A stretch of 64,000 bases of DNA from positions 124,001 to 188,000 of the forward strand of contig NZ_PVNH01000005.1 in assembly GCF_003001955.1 (NCBI RefSeq), read 5' to 3'. The notes under the pieces were generated by a model, which saw only the letters and a program-made list of their open reading frames with translations, had not been told where the DNA came from and searched no databases. A program made the translations under genes and the position numbers. Position 1 is the stretch's first letter. Every line of letters begins with the position of its first letter. The DNA is from Prauserella shujinwangii (GTDB taxonomy: Bacteria; Actinomycetota; Actinomycetes; Mycobacteriales; Pseudonocardiaceae). Positions 8,263 to 15,503 of this stretch are shown here, one piece after another.

Positions 8263-9975
8263 TCAGGCTGCGGTCTGGTCGGTTGCCGGAAGTTCGTCGG
8301 CGGCTTGTCTGGCCTGCTCGTACTGCTGTTTCCAGCGGCGTTGCTGGGCGATGGAGTGCAGCAGTAGTTGTGTGCGGTCGGGTTGTTTCGGGTCGTCGCG
8401 GGGGATGGGGACCCACTGGTAGCGGGTGCCGTCTGGGTCGTCGGCGGTGTCGAGTTCGGGGCGGGCGCCGACCGCGCCGAGGACGCGCATGACGTGGTCG
8501 CGGCGCTGTTGGCGGTGTTCGGTGAGGTTGCGGCCGGACCATTTGCGGGAGACGAGGCAGCGGCGGCCGCGGTAGCCGAGGGTGGCCGGCCGGTGGGCTT
8601 TGCCTTTGCAGGCTCCGGGGATGAGGCCTTGGGTGGCTTCGGCGGGTTGGATGCCGTAGAGCAGCCAGTTCGCGCACGACTCGGAGCAGGGTTCGAGGCG
8701 CAGGGCCTCGGCGAGCCGGTCGAGGTGCCGCCGCTCCGGGTCGCTGCCGGGCTGGTGGCAGGCGTCGAGGTCCTTGGTCAGGTACTTGACGAGGTAGCCC
8801 AGGCAGCGGTTGGCCTTGTCGGTTCCGGCGTTGACGCCCTGGATGTCGATCCCGCCGGTGCCGAACCGCACGACGTGGGCGGGTTCGGCGTCCGGGTCGA
8901 GGGTGTCTTCGAGCGCGTCGTCCCAGGTGCGCAGCCCCTCGCCGGTGCCGGGGTCCACGTAGGACTCGGTGTCCGGGTCCCATCGGGGCGGGTGCTCGGG
9001 CGAGTACACGGGCACGTCGTGCACCGGCCACCACACCTGGTGGTAGGTGGCGGCAGCGACTTGGCGGAGCAGCTTGCGGGGGATGGTGCCGCGTACGGCG
9101 GCGTGCAGGTGCATCGCCAGGCGTTTCTGGGGCTCGACGGTGGCGAAGTACTGCACGTTCCAGCCCACCGTGCGGCGCAGGTTCTGCCAGAACCGGTCCA
9201 CGAGCTTGCCGAAGTGGATGGCATCCCGCGCCGCGCGCCGGTAGTCGTAGCGCGAGGGGTCGAGCGGGGTACCGACGATGCCGTCGTCTTTGTGATGGAC
9301 CCGGCCGCAGCGGCACCGCTGCGGATGCTCGGGTTTCTTGCTCGCGGTGTGCACCGGCCCGTAGGAGTCCAGGGTGAGGGTGAGGAACGTCGAGGGCTGG
9401 TAGACGGTGCCGTCCGGTGCGGTGAACCGCCGTCCCGTGGTGGTGTCCTGCACGCGTTTCCGGGGCAGGTCAGGGGCGTCCTGACGGCGCCGGGTGGAGC
9501 GCACCGTGCGGGGTTTCTTGTCCTCGGTCGGTGTCTTCTCGCCGCGTAGCCCGTCGGCCTGCAGCAGGGCGTGCGCGGCCTCGATCTCCCCGTCGATTTC
9601 GGCCACGGCCCGTTCGTCGCCGAGCCCCACGGCGAGGGCGCGGGCCTCGGTGAGGTCGGCGAGCTGGGCGAGCGCGGCTCGCTGCTGCGCTGTGGGCTCC
9701 CGGGTCTCGATCGTGGGTTCGGCGGTGAGGTGCCAGCCCTCGCGGGCCTGGTGCACCCGCAGCCGCCGGGCCTTGTCGGCGCAGGCCGGGCACACCGCGC
9801 TCTGGGTGGCCCCGCACGGCACCGGCACGTGGATCACCTCGCCGGTGTGCCGGTCGATGCGTTTGAGCACCATCGGCCGCAGGCACGCGCCGAGCTGTTC
9901 GGCGGTGTCCTCGGCCATCTGCTCCAGGGTCGCGGGCAGGATCTTGCTGATCGGTTCGGGTTCGGTGCTGGTCAT
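8263..9975 (-). CDS. rep: RepSA-like rolling-circle replication initiator
   Basis: 570 residues. Start chosen at the ATG overlapping the upstream stop (ATGA) with GGGGGA five bases before it. Features in order: a Cys cluster (CGATQSAVCPACADKARR, about 60-78) that may bind zinc, an Arg/Lys-rich segment, CRCGRVHH near 225, the HUH-type metal motif AMHLHAAVRG near 285, a conserved CLGYLVKYLTKD helix near 410, and a second Cys pair CSESCANW near 450. These match replication initiators of pSAM2-type elements, which nick a double-strand origin through a Tyr that I cannot assign. It lies just upstream of xis-int in the same transcript. Confidence 0.88.
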   Translation of the reverse strand: MTSTEPEPISKILPATLEQMAEDTAEQLGACLRPMVLKRIDRHTGEVIHVPVPCGATQSAVCPACADKARRLRVHQAREGWHLTAEPTIETREPTAQQRAALAQLADLTEARALAVGLGDERAVAEIDGEIEAAHALLQADGLRGEKTPTEDKKPRTVRSTRRRQDAPDLPRKRVQDTTTGRRFTAPDGTVYQPSTFLTLTLDSYGPVHTASKKPEHPQRCRCGRVHHKDDGIVGTPLDPSRYDYRRAARDAIHFGKLVDRFWQNLRRTVGWNVQYFATVEPQKRLAMHLHAAVRGTIPRKLLRQVAAATYHQVWWPVHDVPVYSPEHPPRWDPDTESYVDPGTGEGLRTWDDALEDTLDPDAEPAHVVRFGTGGIDIQGVNAGTDKANRCLGYLVKYLTKDLDACHQPGSDPERRHLDRLAEALRLEPCSESCANWLLYGIQPAEATQGLIPGACKGKAHRPATLGYRGRRCLVSRKWSGRNLTEHRQQRRDHVMRVLGAVGARPELDTADDPDGTRYQWVPIPRDDPKQPDRTQLLLHSIAQQRRWKQQYEQARQAADELPATDQTAA

Positions 9976-10202
9976 CGCCATCCCCCGTTGGTTTCCAGGT
10001 CGAACAGCAGCGCGTGCAGGGGCCGGGTCGCGGTCCCGAGTTCGGGCGCGTCGGCCAGCACCCGCAGCGCGAACACCAGCGCGTACTCGCCGTAGTCGCG
10101 GGCGGTCGGCCCGGCCGGGCATTCACGGACGGCGAGGTAGATGCCGTCCTCGGCCGCCCGCAGCGCCCGCACCCGCAGCACCGCTGGCTGGAAGTGGGCC
10201 AT
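9972..10202 (-). CDS. Small conserved AICE protein between tra and rep
   Basis: 76 residues, coupled at both ends: its ATG overlaps the tra stop and its stop overlaps the rep start (both ATGA). The sequence is amphipathic with no membrane segment or recognised motif; it begins AHFQPAVLRVRALRAAEDGIYL and contains ARDYGEYALVFALRVLADAPELG. Position suggests a role in plasmid spread or replication control, but I do not recognise a family. Confidence 0.8.
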   Translation of the reverse strand: MAHFQPAVLRVRALRAAEDGIYLAVRECPAGPTARDYGEYALVFALRVLADAPELGTATRPLHALLFDLETNGGWR

Positions 10203-11734
10203 CAGGCGACACCTCCGTCGATGGCGTGCAGCACCGGTCCCGGCCGGTAGTCACGGGCGAGCTGGCGAATGTCATCGTCGGTGAGGTAGGCGGCCCGGAC
10301 CCGGGTGACGGCCCGGCTGCCGTCCTCGACCACGTAGCCCACACCCGGGGCGGTCTCGGCGATCGCCTCACAGCGAGCGCCCCGGCTGCGGGCACCGTCG
10401 CCGAGCACCATGTCCACCTGGCTGTCTTCGACCAGGCGCAGGGCGATCCGGGTCGGGAACAGGTCGCGCCACTTGACGACCTCCTTGCGCGGGTCCTGCA
10501 ACGCCCCGACGACGTGCATCCCCGGAGCCCGGCCCTTGGTCAGCAACCGGCCCAGCGCCGCCTCGGCCCGCTGCCGCCGCTTGGAGTCGGCGATGAACGC
10601 GGTCACTGAGGCCAGCTCGTCAATGACGATCAGCAGGAACGGCATGTCCACAGTGGGCGTCAGCGTCCGCGCGTGCCCGGCGAGCATCGAGGCGCGACGG
10701 TCGGCCTCGTCGGCCAGGTCCTCCAGAAACGCGACCGCTTGGTCTTCGGCGTCCCGGCCGTCCATCGTGACCAGGGCGCGGAACAGCTCCCGGCCGAAGC
10801 CGAGCTCCATCCCGCCCTTCGGGTCCAGGCCCACGACGTGCACCAGGCCGGAACGGATCGCCGGTCCCAGCGCGGCGATGAGCGACCACAGCACCGAGCC
10901 CTTGCCCGAGCCGGTCGCCCCGGCGAGCAGCGTGTGCGTGCCCAGCAGCGAGACCCGCCACGGTTGGCCGTCGTCGCGGCGCCCCACGGTCACCGCCGAC
11001 AGGTCGATCTCCTCGGCCGGGGCCGGTTGCGTGACCACGTGCACCAGCGGGTCACCGAAGGCCAGCCGCAGGAACACCGTGCCGGGGCGGGTGTCGGCAG
11101 GGGCGAACTCGCGCGGCAACCGTGCCCGCAGCCACGCGGGCAGCCGCCAGCGGCGGGCGGGCAGCACCCGGGCTTCCCGGGCGCGCAGCGCCTCGGTGAT
11201 CTCCGGTAACCGCTCGGTGAAGCGGGCGGCGGTGATCCCGTCCGGCAGCCGCACCCGCAGCACGTCGGCATAGCGGCCCTGCCGCACCCACACCAGGCGC
11301 GGCGCCAGGACCTGGTGACGGCGGGTCTTCACCGCCAATCCCGAGGAGGCCATGAGGTTGGACCACTTGCGCACGTAGCGGCGACGACGCCACCACTTCC
11401 GCAGCGGCGAGGTCACCCGCGCGTCGAACGCGTCGGCACGCAGCCAGAACCACGCACCGAACCCGGCGACGGTGACCAGCAACGCGGCCAGCGCCCACCA
11501 CGGCCGGTCTGCCAGGTACAGCCACGCGGCCGGGAGCGCAGCGGCCGCCACCACGGGGTTCAGCACCACGAACCCGGCCACGAGCATGAGCAGCCACCGC
11601 ACACCGGCGAGCAGGCGGCCGGTCAACCACAGCGCCCACGCTCCCGCGCCATCGGGTCTCGCCGAGGCGGTGGCCACGTGCACCTCCTGCCATCCAGCGT
11701 TGCGATCCAGGGTCAGCCCGTCCCGCCAGCTCAT
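10202..11734 (-). CDS. tra: FtsK/SpoIIIE-like DNA translocase for conjugation (TraB type)
   Basis: 510 residues. Two or three N-terminal membrane segments (about residues 35-105) anchor it at the septum or tip membrane. The motor domain carries Walker A GATGSGKGS near 272, a GLDPKGGMELGFG segment, Walker B LLIVIDELASV near 365, and the LLTKGRAPGMHVVGALQDPRKEVV block typical of FtsK-like Tra proteins. In mycelial actinomycetes one such ATPase moves double-stranded element DNA between cells. Start ATG overlaps the 55-aa gene's stop (ATGA). A separate clt site was not identified with confidence. Confidence 0.93.
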   Translation of the reverse strand: MSWRDGLTLDRNAGWQEVHVATASARPDGAGAWALWLTGRLLAGVRWLLMLVAGFVVLNPVVAAAALPAAWLYLADRPWWALAALLVTVAGFGAWFWLRADAFDARVTSPLRKWWRRRRYVRKWSNLMASSGLAVKTRRHQVLAPRLVWVRQGRYADVLRVRLPDGITAARFTERLPEITEALRAREARVLPARRWRLPAWLRARLPREFAPADTRPGTVFLRLAFGDPLVHVVTQPAPAEEIDLSAVTVGRRDDGQPWRVSLLGTHTLLAGATGSGKGSVLWSLIAALGPAIRSGLVHVVGLDPKGGMELGFGRELFRALVTMDGRDAEDQAVAFLEDLADEADRRASMLAGHARTLTPTVDMPFLLIVIDELASVTAFIADSKRRQRAEAALGRLLTKGRAPGMHVVGALQDPRKEVVKWRDLFPTRIALRLVEDSQVDMVLGDGARSRGARCEAIAETAPGVGYVVEDGSRAVTRVRAAYLTDDDIRQLARDYRPGPVLHAIDGGVA

Positions 11735-11898
11735 CGCCGACCACCACCCCGACGGCGGCCCCGGCAGGCCGACAGCGGGAACAACGGCGAGACGTCCACA
11801 TGCGCGCGGCAGCGGCGTTTGCGCGGGTTCGCCCGCGTACCGATCACCCGGGCGCACACCTCGCAACGGTCCTTGTCCTTGGAGTCGGTGGTGTTCAT
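11731..11898 (-). CDS. 55-aa Cys/Arg-rich small protein of the AICE
   Basis: A short gene supported by position: its ATG overlaps the upstream gene's stop (ATGA) and its own TGA overlaps the tra ATG (ATGA). The product starts MNTTDSKDKDRCEVCARVIG, followed by a very basic stretch with two more cysteines and an Arg/Gly-rich tail. The CEVC pair plus RRCRAH could bind a metal, as in small zinc-finger proteins. Function unknown; nucleic-acid binding is a guess from charge. Confidence 0.7.
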   Translation of the reverse strand: MNTTDSKDKDRCEVCARVIGTRANPRKRRCRAHVDVSPLFPLSACRGRRRGGGRR

Positions 11899-12260
11899 GC
11901 CGCCACCCCCGACAGGCCAGTGTCGGAGGCCACGGCGAGCGAGCGCCGCCAGTAGTCGGCCTCCAGCTCCCGATACGTGCGCACCCTCGCCCGCGCGCTG
12001 GCCTCAGCGGCGATGGCCGCCCGCCCGTACACCAGCGGCAGCCCGCACGCGGCGGGGCTGTAGCTGTGCTCCACGAGCACGCGCCACCAGCGCGCCTCCC
12101 GCTCGTACAGCTCCGCGACCCGCGCCATCTTCCGCGCCCGCGCCGCCAGACTGCCCGCCTGCACGGAGCTGGCCTGCCGCCGCGCCCGCTCGGTACGGCC
12201 CAGACCCCGCCGCACCATCTCCGGCACCGACACGGCACCAGCTCCAGTTCCGGTGTCCAT
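11895..12260 (-). CDS. 121-aa AICE protein of unknown function
   Basis: Hydrophilic, helical, Arg/Ala-rich protein. It contains ARKMARVAELYEREARWWRV and a C-terminal ARVRTYRELEADYWRRSLA; there is no membrane segment. It appears to be the first gene of the coupled run 121-aa, 55-aa, tra, 76-aa, rep, xis, int. A weak Shine-Dalgarno (GAGAGGA) lies about 11 bases upstream of the ATG. I do not recognise a family. Confidence 0.72.
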   Translation of the reverse strand: MDTGTGAGAVSVPEMVRRGLGRTERARRQASSVQAGSLAARARKMARVAELYEREARWWRVLVEHSYSPAACGLPLVYGRAAIAAEASARARVRTYRELEADYWRRSLAVASDTGLSGVAA

Positions 12261-12385
12261 CTATGCTCAAGTCCTCTCAACGCCTGCTTGATTGCCTTGC
12301 CCGGCAAGAAAGAAAAAGGTCTGTTGGGAGCAGGAGGGGCCGAGTCCGGTACCAGCGGGCTCGGCCCCGCCCCCCGTTCACCGGG

Positions 12386-12472
12386 TCACTGCTGATGGCC
12401 GCACTTGCAGCACACCCAGCGCCCGTTCACGCGCACGAAGTAGTGCCCATCACCACGGGCCGGATCGCACAT
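12386..12472 (-). CDS. 28-aa zinc-ribbon-like micropeptide
   Basis: Begins MCDPARGDGHYFVRVNGRW and ends VCCKCGHQQ. The Cys at 2 and the CCKCGH cluster form a possible metal site. The ATG at 12472 has GAGGGG nine bases upstream, and the gene follows the Pra-like gene's stop by 13 bases. Too short for usual gene finders; supported by the good ribosome site and the non-random Cys/aromatic pattern. Confidence 0.6.
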   Translation of the reverse strand: MCDPARGDGHYFVRVNGRWVCCKCGHQQ

Positions 12473-12485
12473 CACCGACCACCCC

Positions 12486-12986
12486 TCAGGCCGCCTCAGC
12501 CGCCGAGTCCGAAGACCGCCCGGAACGGCCCGCGCCCTTACCGCCCGCAGGCGACCCGCCCGCGCCACCGGAACCAGAACCGGTGCCAGGCATCGCCGCC
12601 GCCGGAGCGAAACCGGTGGCGAAGTACTGCCACCCCAGCTTCTTGAACCGGTCCTGCCCGGTCACCGTCGGCGTGACCTGCAACCCCTCCAGCACCACCG
12701 GACGCATCCCGCAGCCCGGCACGAACTCCTCCGTCGTCGGCACCGGCTGCACCTCCGACAGGAACGTCACCTTCACCGACGCCTCGGACTCCTTCACATG
12801 CGCCGGATCCGAAAACACCGCCTTCCACCGGCGCAAACCCGTCCGCTCATCCACCTTCTGACGCGGCGCCGCGTTCCGGTTCTCCTGAAACTCGTTATCC
12901 GGCTCCACCTCACCGTTGAGCACCAGCCCACGCGGAAACGCCGTCTCAAACGCCACCTCGAACCGGTGAAACCTGTCCATACCCAT
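12486..12986 (-). CDS. Pra-like activator of AICE replication, integration and excision
   Basis: 166 residues. The first 115 form a beta-rich domain: RFHRFEVAFETAFPRGLVLNG, DERTGLRRWKAVFSDPA, EASVKVTFLSEVQPVP and a PVVLEGLQVTPTV segment. This pattern resembles proteins annotated in actinomycete elements as plasmid replication, integration and excision activators (Pra in pSAM2). The tail from about 135 is Gly/Ser/Ala-rich and disordered. AAGGAG lies 11 bases before the ATG. The palindrome at 13032-13073 is in its promoter, consistent with repression by the neighbouring GntR protein, as KorSA represses pra in pSAM2. Confidence 0.7.
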   Translation of the reverse strand: MGMDRFHRFEVAFETAFPRGLVLNGEVEPDNEFQENRNAAPRQKVDERTGLRRWKAVFSDPAHVKESEASVKVTFLSEVQPVPTTEEFVPGCGMRPVVLEGLQVTPTVTGQDRFKKLGWQYFATGFAPAAAMPGTGSGSGGAGGSPAGGKGAGRSGRSSDSAAEAA

Positions 12987-13031
12987 CGCTGTCGCAACTC
13001 CTTGTCGTCTCGGCGCCGGACCATCCGGCCA

Positions 13032-13073
13032 ACTCCTCTAGACATCCCTACTGTCCTAGACGTCTAGAGGAGT
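13032..13073 (-). promoter_or_regulatory. Nested palindromic operator upstream of the Pra-like gene
   Basis: ACTCCTCTAGAC (13032-13043) is the exact reverse complement of 13062-13073. Within it, CTAGACGTCTAG (13056-13067) is itself a perfect palindrome. AGACGTCTAG recurs at 13909-13918 in the GntR/Nudix divergent promoter. This is a probable site for the GntR repressor at 13113. Confidence 0.75.
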
Positions 13074-13112
13074 GTCAAACCAAGCCGCGAGAACCGTTGC
13101 TTTCGCGAATGC

Positions 13113-13892
13113 TCAGCGGGCGGGGAAGTCGTATTCGAGCAGGTAGGCGGGGGCGGCCTTGACGGTGTCGCACACCTCGACGGCGGCGCCCTCGGTGTCG
13201 AAGGCGGTGCGCACGACGGTCAGTACGGGAACACCGGGGCCGATCTCCAGGGCGTTGCGCTCGTCCGGGGTGGGCATGCGGGCGCCGACTTCCTCGGTGA
13301 ACCGCTCCAGGGTGTGCCCGGCGTCCTCCAGGCGGGCGTAGATACCGCCGGGGCCGGGGTCGACGTCTTCGACCGGGGTGCCGCCCGCGACCGGGACCGG
13401 GAGGTAGGACGTGGCGATCTCGACCGGACGGCCGTTGGCGAGGTAGCGGCGTTCCCGGACGATGACCTCGGTCTCGGCCTCCACCCGGAGACGTTCGGCG
13501 ATGCCCTTGGGCGCACCCGCGCGAGCGACCCGGATGCGGTCCACTCCGGGCTGGTACCCGGCCTTGTCGGCTTCGGCGAGGAAGGCCGCCTTCCCCGCCG
13601 CGCGATGCGCCCGGGCGAACCGGTCGGAGGCGAGCCGCCGCACCGGGGGCATCGGCCGGACGAACACGCCCCGGCCGTGCTCGGCGATCACCAGGCCCTC
13701 GCCGCGCAGCTCCTGGATGGCCTGCCGCGCGGTCATCCGCGCCACGCCGAAGTGCTCCATCAGAGCCGCCTCGGACGGCAGCTTGGCGCCGGGCTCCAGC
13801 CCGCCGGACTCGATGGCCTCACGCAGCATGGCCGCGATCTGCCGGTACGGAGGCCGAGGATCGGCCCGGTCGATCTCGCCAAGCTGCAACAT
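13113..13892 (-). CDS. GntR/HutC-family repressor with UTRA domain (KorSA-like)
   Basis: 259 residues. An N-terminal winged helix (PPYRQIAAMLREAIESGG, then LPSEAALMEHFGVARMTARQ and GLVIAEHGRGVFV, about residues 14-80) is followed by a UTRA effector-binding domain (about 95-255; VIVRERRYLANGRPVEIATS and RMPTPDERNALEIGPGVPVL). KorSA of pSAM2 has this architecture and keeps the element dormant by repressing pra and itself. Here matching AGACGTCTAG sites lie before the Pra-like gene and before this gene, supporting the same circuit. Divergent from the Nudix gene. Confidence 0.9.
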   Translation of the reverse strand: MLQLGEIDRADPRPPYRQIAAMLREAIESGGLEPGAKLPSEAALMEHFGVARMTARQAIQELRGEGLVIAEHGRGVFVRPMPPVRRLASDRFARAHRAAGKAAFLAEADKAGYQPGVDRIRVARAGAPKGIAERLRVEAETEVIVRERRYLANGRPVEIATSYLPVPVAGGTPVEDVDPGPGGIYARLEDAGHTLERFTEEVGARMPTPDERNALEIGPGVPVLTVVRTAFDTEGAAVEVCDTVKAAPAYLLEYDFPAR

Positions 13893-13908
13893 GGCGCTGC
13901 TCTCCTAC

Positions 13909-13933
13909 AGACGTCTAGGTGTGTTCTAGTCTG
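13909..13933. promoter_or_regulatory. Second copy of the GntR operator motif
   Basis: AGACGTCTAG at 13909-13918, then a TCTAGTCTG half-site to 13933. It lies 17 bp upstream of the GntR start and within the divergent Nudix promoter, so autoregulation and co-control of the Nudix gene are likely. Confidence 0.7.
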
Positions 13934-13989
13934 GCATACCGGGAAACCAACCACGGACAGCGGCACGTGATGAGAAAGCAGGGCAAGCG

Positions 13990-14421
13990 ATGAGCGGGAC
14001 GCCGAAGCACTCGGTCAGCGTGGCCGGGATCGTGATCGACAACCAGGACCGGGTGCTCGTGATCCGCCGTCGCGACAACGGCCACTGGGAGATGCCCGGG
14101 GGAGTACTCGAACTCGGCGAATCGTTCGAAGACGGCGTGCGGCGGGAGGTCGCCGAGGAGACCGGCATGACCGTCGAGGTCGAGCGGCTGACCGGCGTCT
14201 ACAAGAACATCACGCGCGGCATCGTCGCCCTGGTGTTCCGCTGCCGCCCGGGCGAGCAGCCCATTCACCCCACCGACGAGGCCCGCGAAGTCCGCTGGAT
14301 GACCCGCGACGAGATCACCGACGCCATGGACCCCGCGTTCGCCATCCGCGCCCTCGACGCCTTCGACACCCAGCCGCACACCCGCACCCACGACGGCGTA
14401 CAACTCCTCGCCGCGAAGTAG
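13990..14421 (+). CDS. Nudix hydrolase domain protein (Pif-like)
   Basis: 143 residues, a single Nudix fold. The full Nudix box is present at about residues 38-60: GGVLELGESFEDGVRREV followed by AEETGM, including the REVxEE metal-binding glutamates. In pSAM2 the Nudix-domain protein Pif blocks redundant transfer between cells already carrying the element; the gene's place beside the KorSA-like repressor, under a shared operator, suggests the same immunity role. An ordinary nucleotide-sanitising enzyme is the alternative. It is the only element gene transcribed away from the main operon. Confidence 0.85.
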   Translation: MSGTPKHSVSVAGIVIDNQDRVLVIRRRDNGHWEMPGGVLELGESFEDGVRREVAEETGMTVEVERLTGVYKNITRGIVALVFRCRPGEQPIHPTDEAREVRWMTRDEITDAMDPAFAIRALDAFDTQPHTRTHDGVQLLAAK

Positions 14422-14767
14422 CGACGCCGAGGAATCCAGCGCAGCACTGCCGAATTCGCCTCTACCAGGTCAAGGGCGGCGCGCAAGCGCGCCGCCGCCG
14501 GGCCGCCAGCCTCCTGCTGACGCCCGGCTGGACGGCCCGGCCCACGCTGCGACACGCCGTTTCCTGCCCGAGCCATCCTGACATCTGCGCTCACCTGAAG
14601 TCCCCTTCTTGCCGTGATCGTCTAGCCCCGAGCCGCCCGCATCAAGGGCGCCTACGGCGTCGCTACGCGATGGGCAAGCCCACCCTTGACCCGACCAGCA
14701 CGGGGCTACGGGATGGCAAGGGCGAAGGGGACGGGGGAGAACCGGCCGGTGAGAGCTACGTGTGCAG
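14422..14767. other. 346-bp gene-poor stretch inside the AICE
   Basis: No convincing gene; antisense frames here are Arg/Pro/Ala-rich and extend into the Nudix gene. It contains a structured segment at 14641-14690 where TCAAGGG (14642-14648) pairs with CCCTTGA (14683-14689) around GGCGTCGCTACGCGATGGGC. A diverged relative of this segment lies at 16179-16206. It could hold a cis-acting transfer or replication site, but that is a guess. Confidence 0.5.
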
Positions 14768-15199
14768 CTAGCCAACGCGCAATCGAATCTTGGCCAGCCA
14801 CGGATGCCACAGGCGCAGACTTAACTCACTAACGGCAGCCAGTACAGCCTCTTCTTTGGCATCATCGAGCAGGATGGTTATGGGCTCACCGTCGGGCCCC
14901 TCGGGGAAGTGCTGGCTCTCTTGCCGAGCCTCTGTCGCAGCTTCAGCGAACCGTCGTGCAGCCGAACGAGGAACACGGGCGAGGATCGCTGCGGCCTCGA
15001 ACGAAGCGATAGCGCGGCGGAACTCAAGATAGGGCTGGTCTTCCCAGCGCAGAGCGTCGACCTCATCGATCTTCTCGCGGACAGCCGCGCGGGCAGCCCG
15101 CCTGTCTTTTGTTTGCGTCACTTGGGGAGCAATCACACCGCCGATCAACGCGGCGGCAAGGCTTGCACCGATTTGCAACCAGACGGGCATGGATCTCAT
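14768..15199 (-). CDS. Small membrane-anchored AICE cargo protein
   Basis: 143 residues from the ATG at 15199; the frame is open further upstream, and an ATG three codons in is also possible. One N-terminal membrane segment (VWLQIGASLAAALIGGVIA) is followed by a cytosolic helical region with YLEFRRAIASFEAAAILARV near 75. Proteins of this layout are common hypotheticals in actinobacteria. It is the outermost element gene before attR, facing inward, so it is probably cargo. Function unknown. Confidence 0.65.
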   Translation of the reverse strand: MRSMPVWLQIGASLAAALIGGVIAPQVTQTKDRRAARAAVREKIDEVDALRWEDQPYLEFRRAIASFEAAAILARVPRSAARRFAEAATEARQESQHFPEGPDGEPITILLDDAKEEAVLAAVSELSLRLWHPWLAKIRLRVG

Positions 15200-15264
15200 C
15201 TTGACTGACGGCACCACCTGTCGAAGACGCAGGGTAACCACCTCGCGCACCAGGCCCGCGCCGT

Positions 15265-15286
15265 AGCAACATGCCAACAACATGCC
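15265..15286. repeat. Candidate integrase arm-binding repeats, right end
   Basis: AGCAACATGCC directly followed by AACAACATGCC, matching the pair at 6857-6875. Lies 83 bp inside attR. Confidence 0.5.
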
Positions 15287-15368
15287 CCGGTCAAGCACGG
15301 TCAACAAGGGCATGCACGGCACATACTCGGCCGCAGGTCAGAGCCACTTTCCAGGCTCGTCGCCCTGG

Positions 15369-15412
15369 TTCCCAAGCTGAGAACGCGGGTTCGATTCCCG
15401 TCATCCGCTCCA
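15369..15412 (+). repeat. attR: second 44-bp core repeat
   Basis: Exact copy of tRNA-Gly bases 6738-6781, without the 5' half of the tRNA, so it is not a functional tRNA gene. Marks the distal end of the AICE. Confidence 0.97.
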
Positions 15413-15417
15413 GCGGG

Positions 15418-15460
15418 AAACCCCCAGGTCACACACCGTCGAATGTGGACCTGGGGGTTT
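15418..15460. terminator. Probable original tRNA-Gly terminator, displaced by the AICE
   Basis: AAACCCCCAGGTC (15418-15430) pairs exactly with 15448-15460, ending in GGGGGTTTCTT. It begins 5 bases after attR, exactly where the terminator of an unoccupied tRNA-Gly gene would be. Confidence 0.8.
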
Positions 15461-15503
15461 CTTCGTCCGAGACCAACGCGGGTCGCGTGCAGGCTCACCG
15501 GTG

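Larger units (their letters stand above)
6738..15412. mobile_element. pSAM2-type AICE integrated in tRNA-Gly(CCC)
   Basis: About 8.67 kb bounded by exact 44-bp direct repeats (6738-6781 and 15369-15412). Order from the tRNA side: tyrosine integrase, excisionase, RepSA-like replication initiator, 76-aa protein, FtsK-like Tra, 55-aa protein, 121-aa protein, 28-aa Zn-ribbon-like peptide, Pra-like activator, GntR/UTRA repressor, Nudix protein, small membrane protein. This matches the architecture known for pSAM2, where site-specific recombination, rolling-circle replication and double-stranded DNA transfer by a single TraB-type translocase are combined. All modules look intact, so the element may still be functional. 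Confidence 0.95.

Noticed and set aside
6875-9316. Single long minus-strand frame that would join the integrase to a large N-terminal extension
   Set aside because: The extension lies antiframe over xis and rep, is Arg/Pro-rich, and the true int start overlaps the xis stop in ATGA.
14265-14594. Minus-strand frame overlapping the end of the Nudix gene
   Set aside because: Low-complexity composition, overlaps a well-supported gene, and no ribosome site.
15369-15412. Second tRNA-Gly gene
   Set aside because: Only the 3' half of the tRNA is present; upstream sequence does not supply the acceptor 5' strand or D arm, so it is attR.
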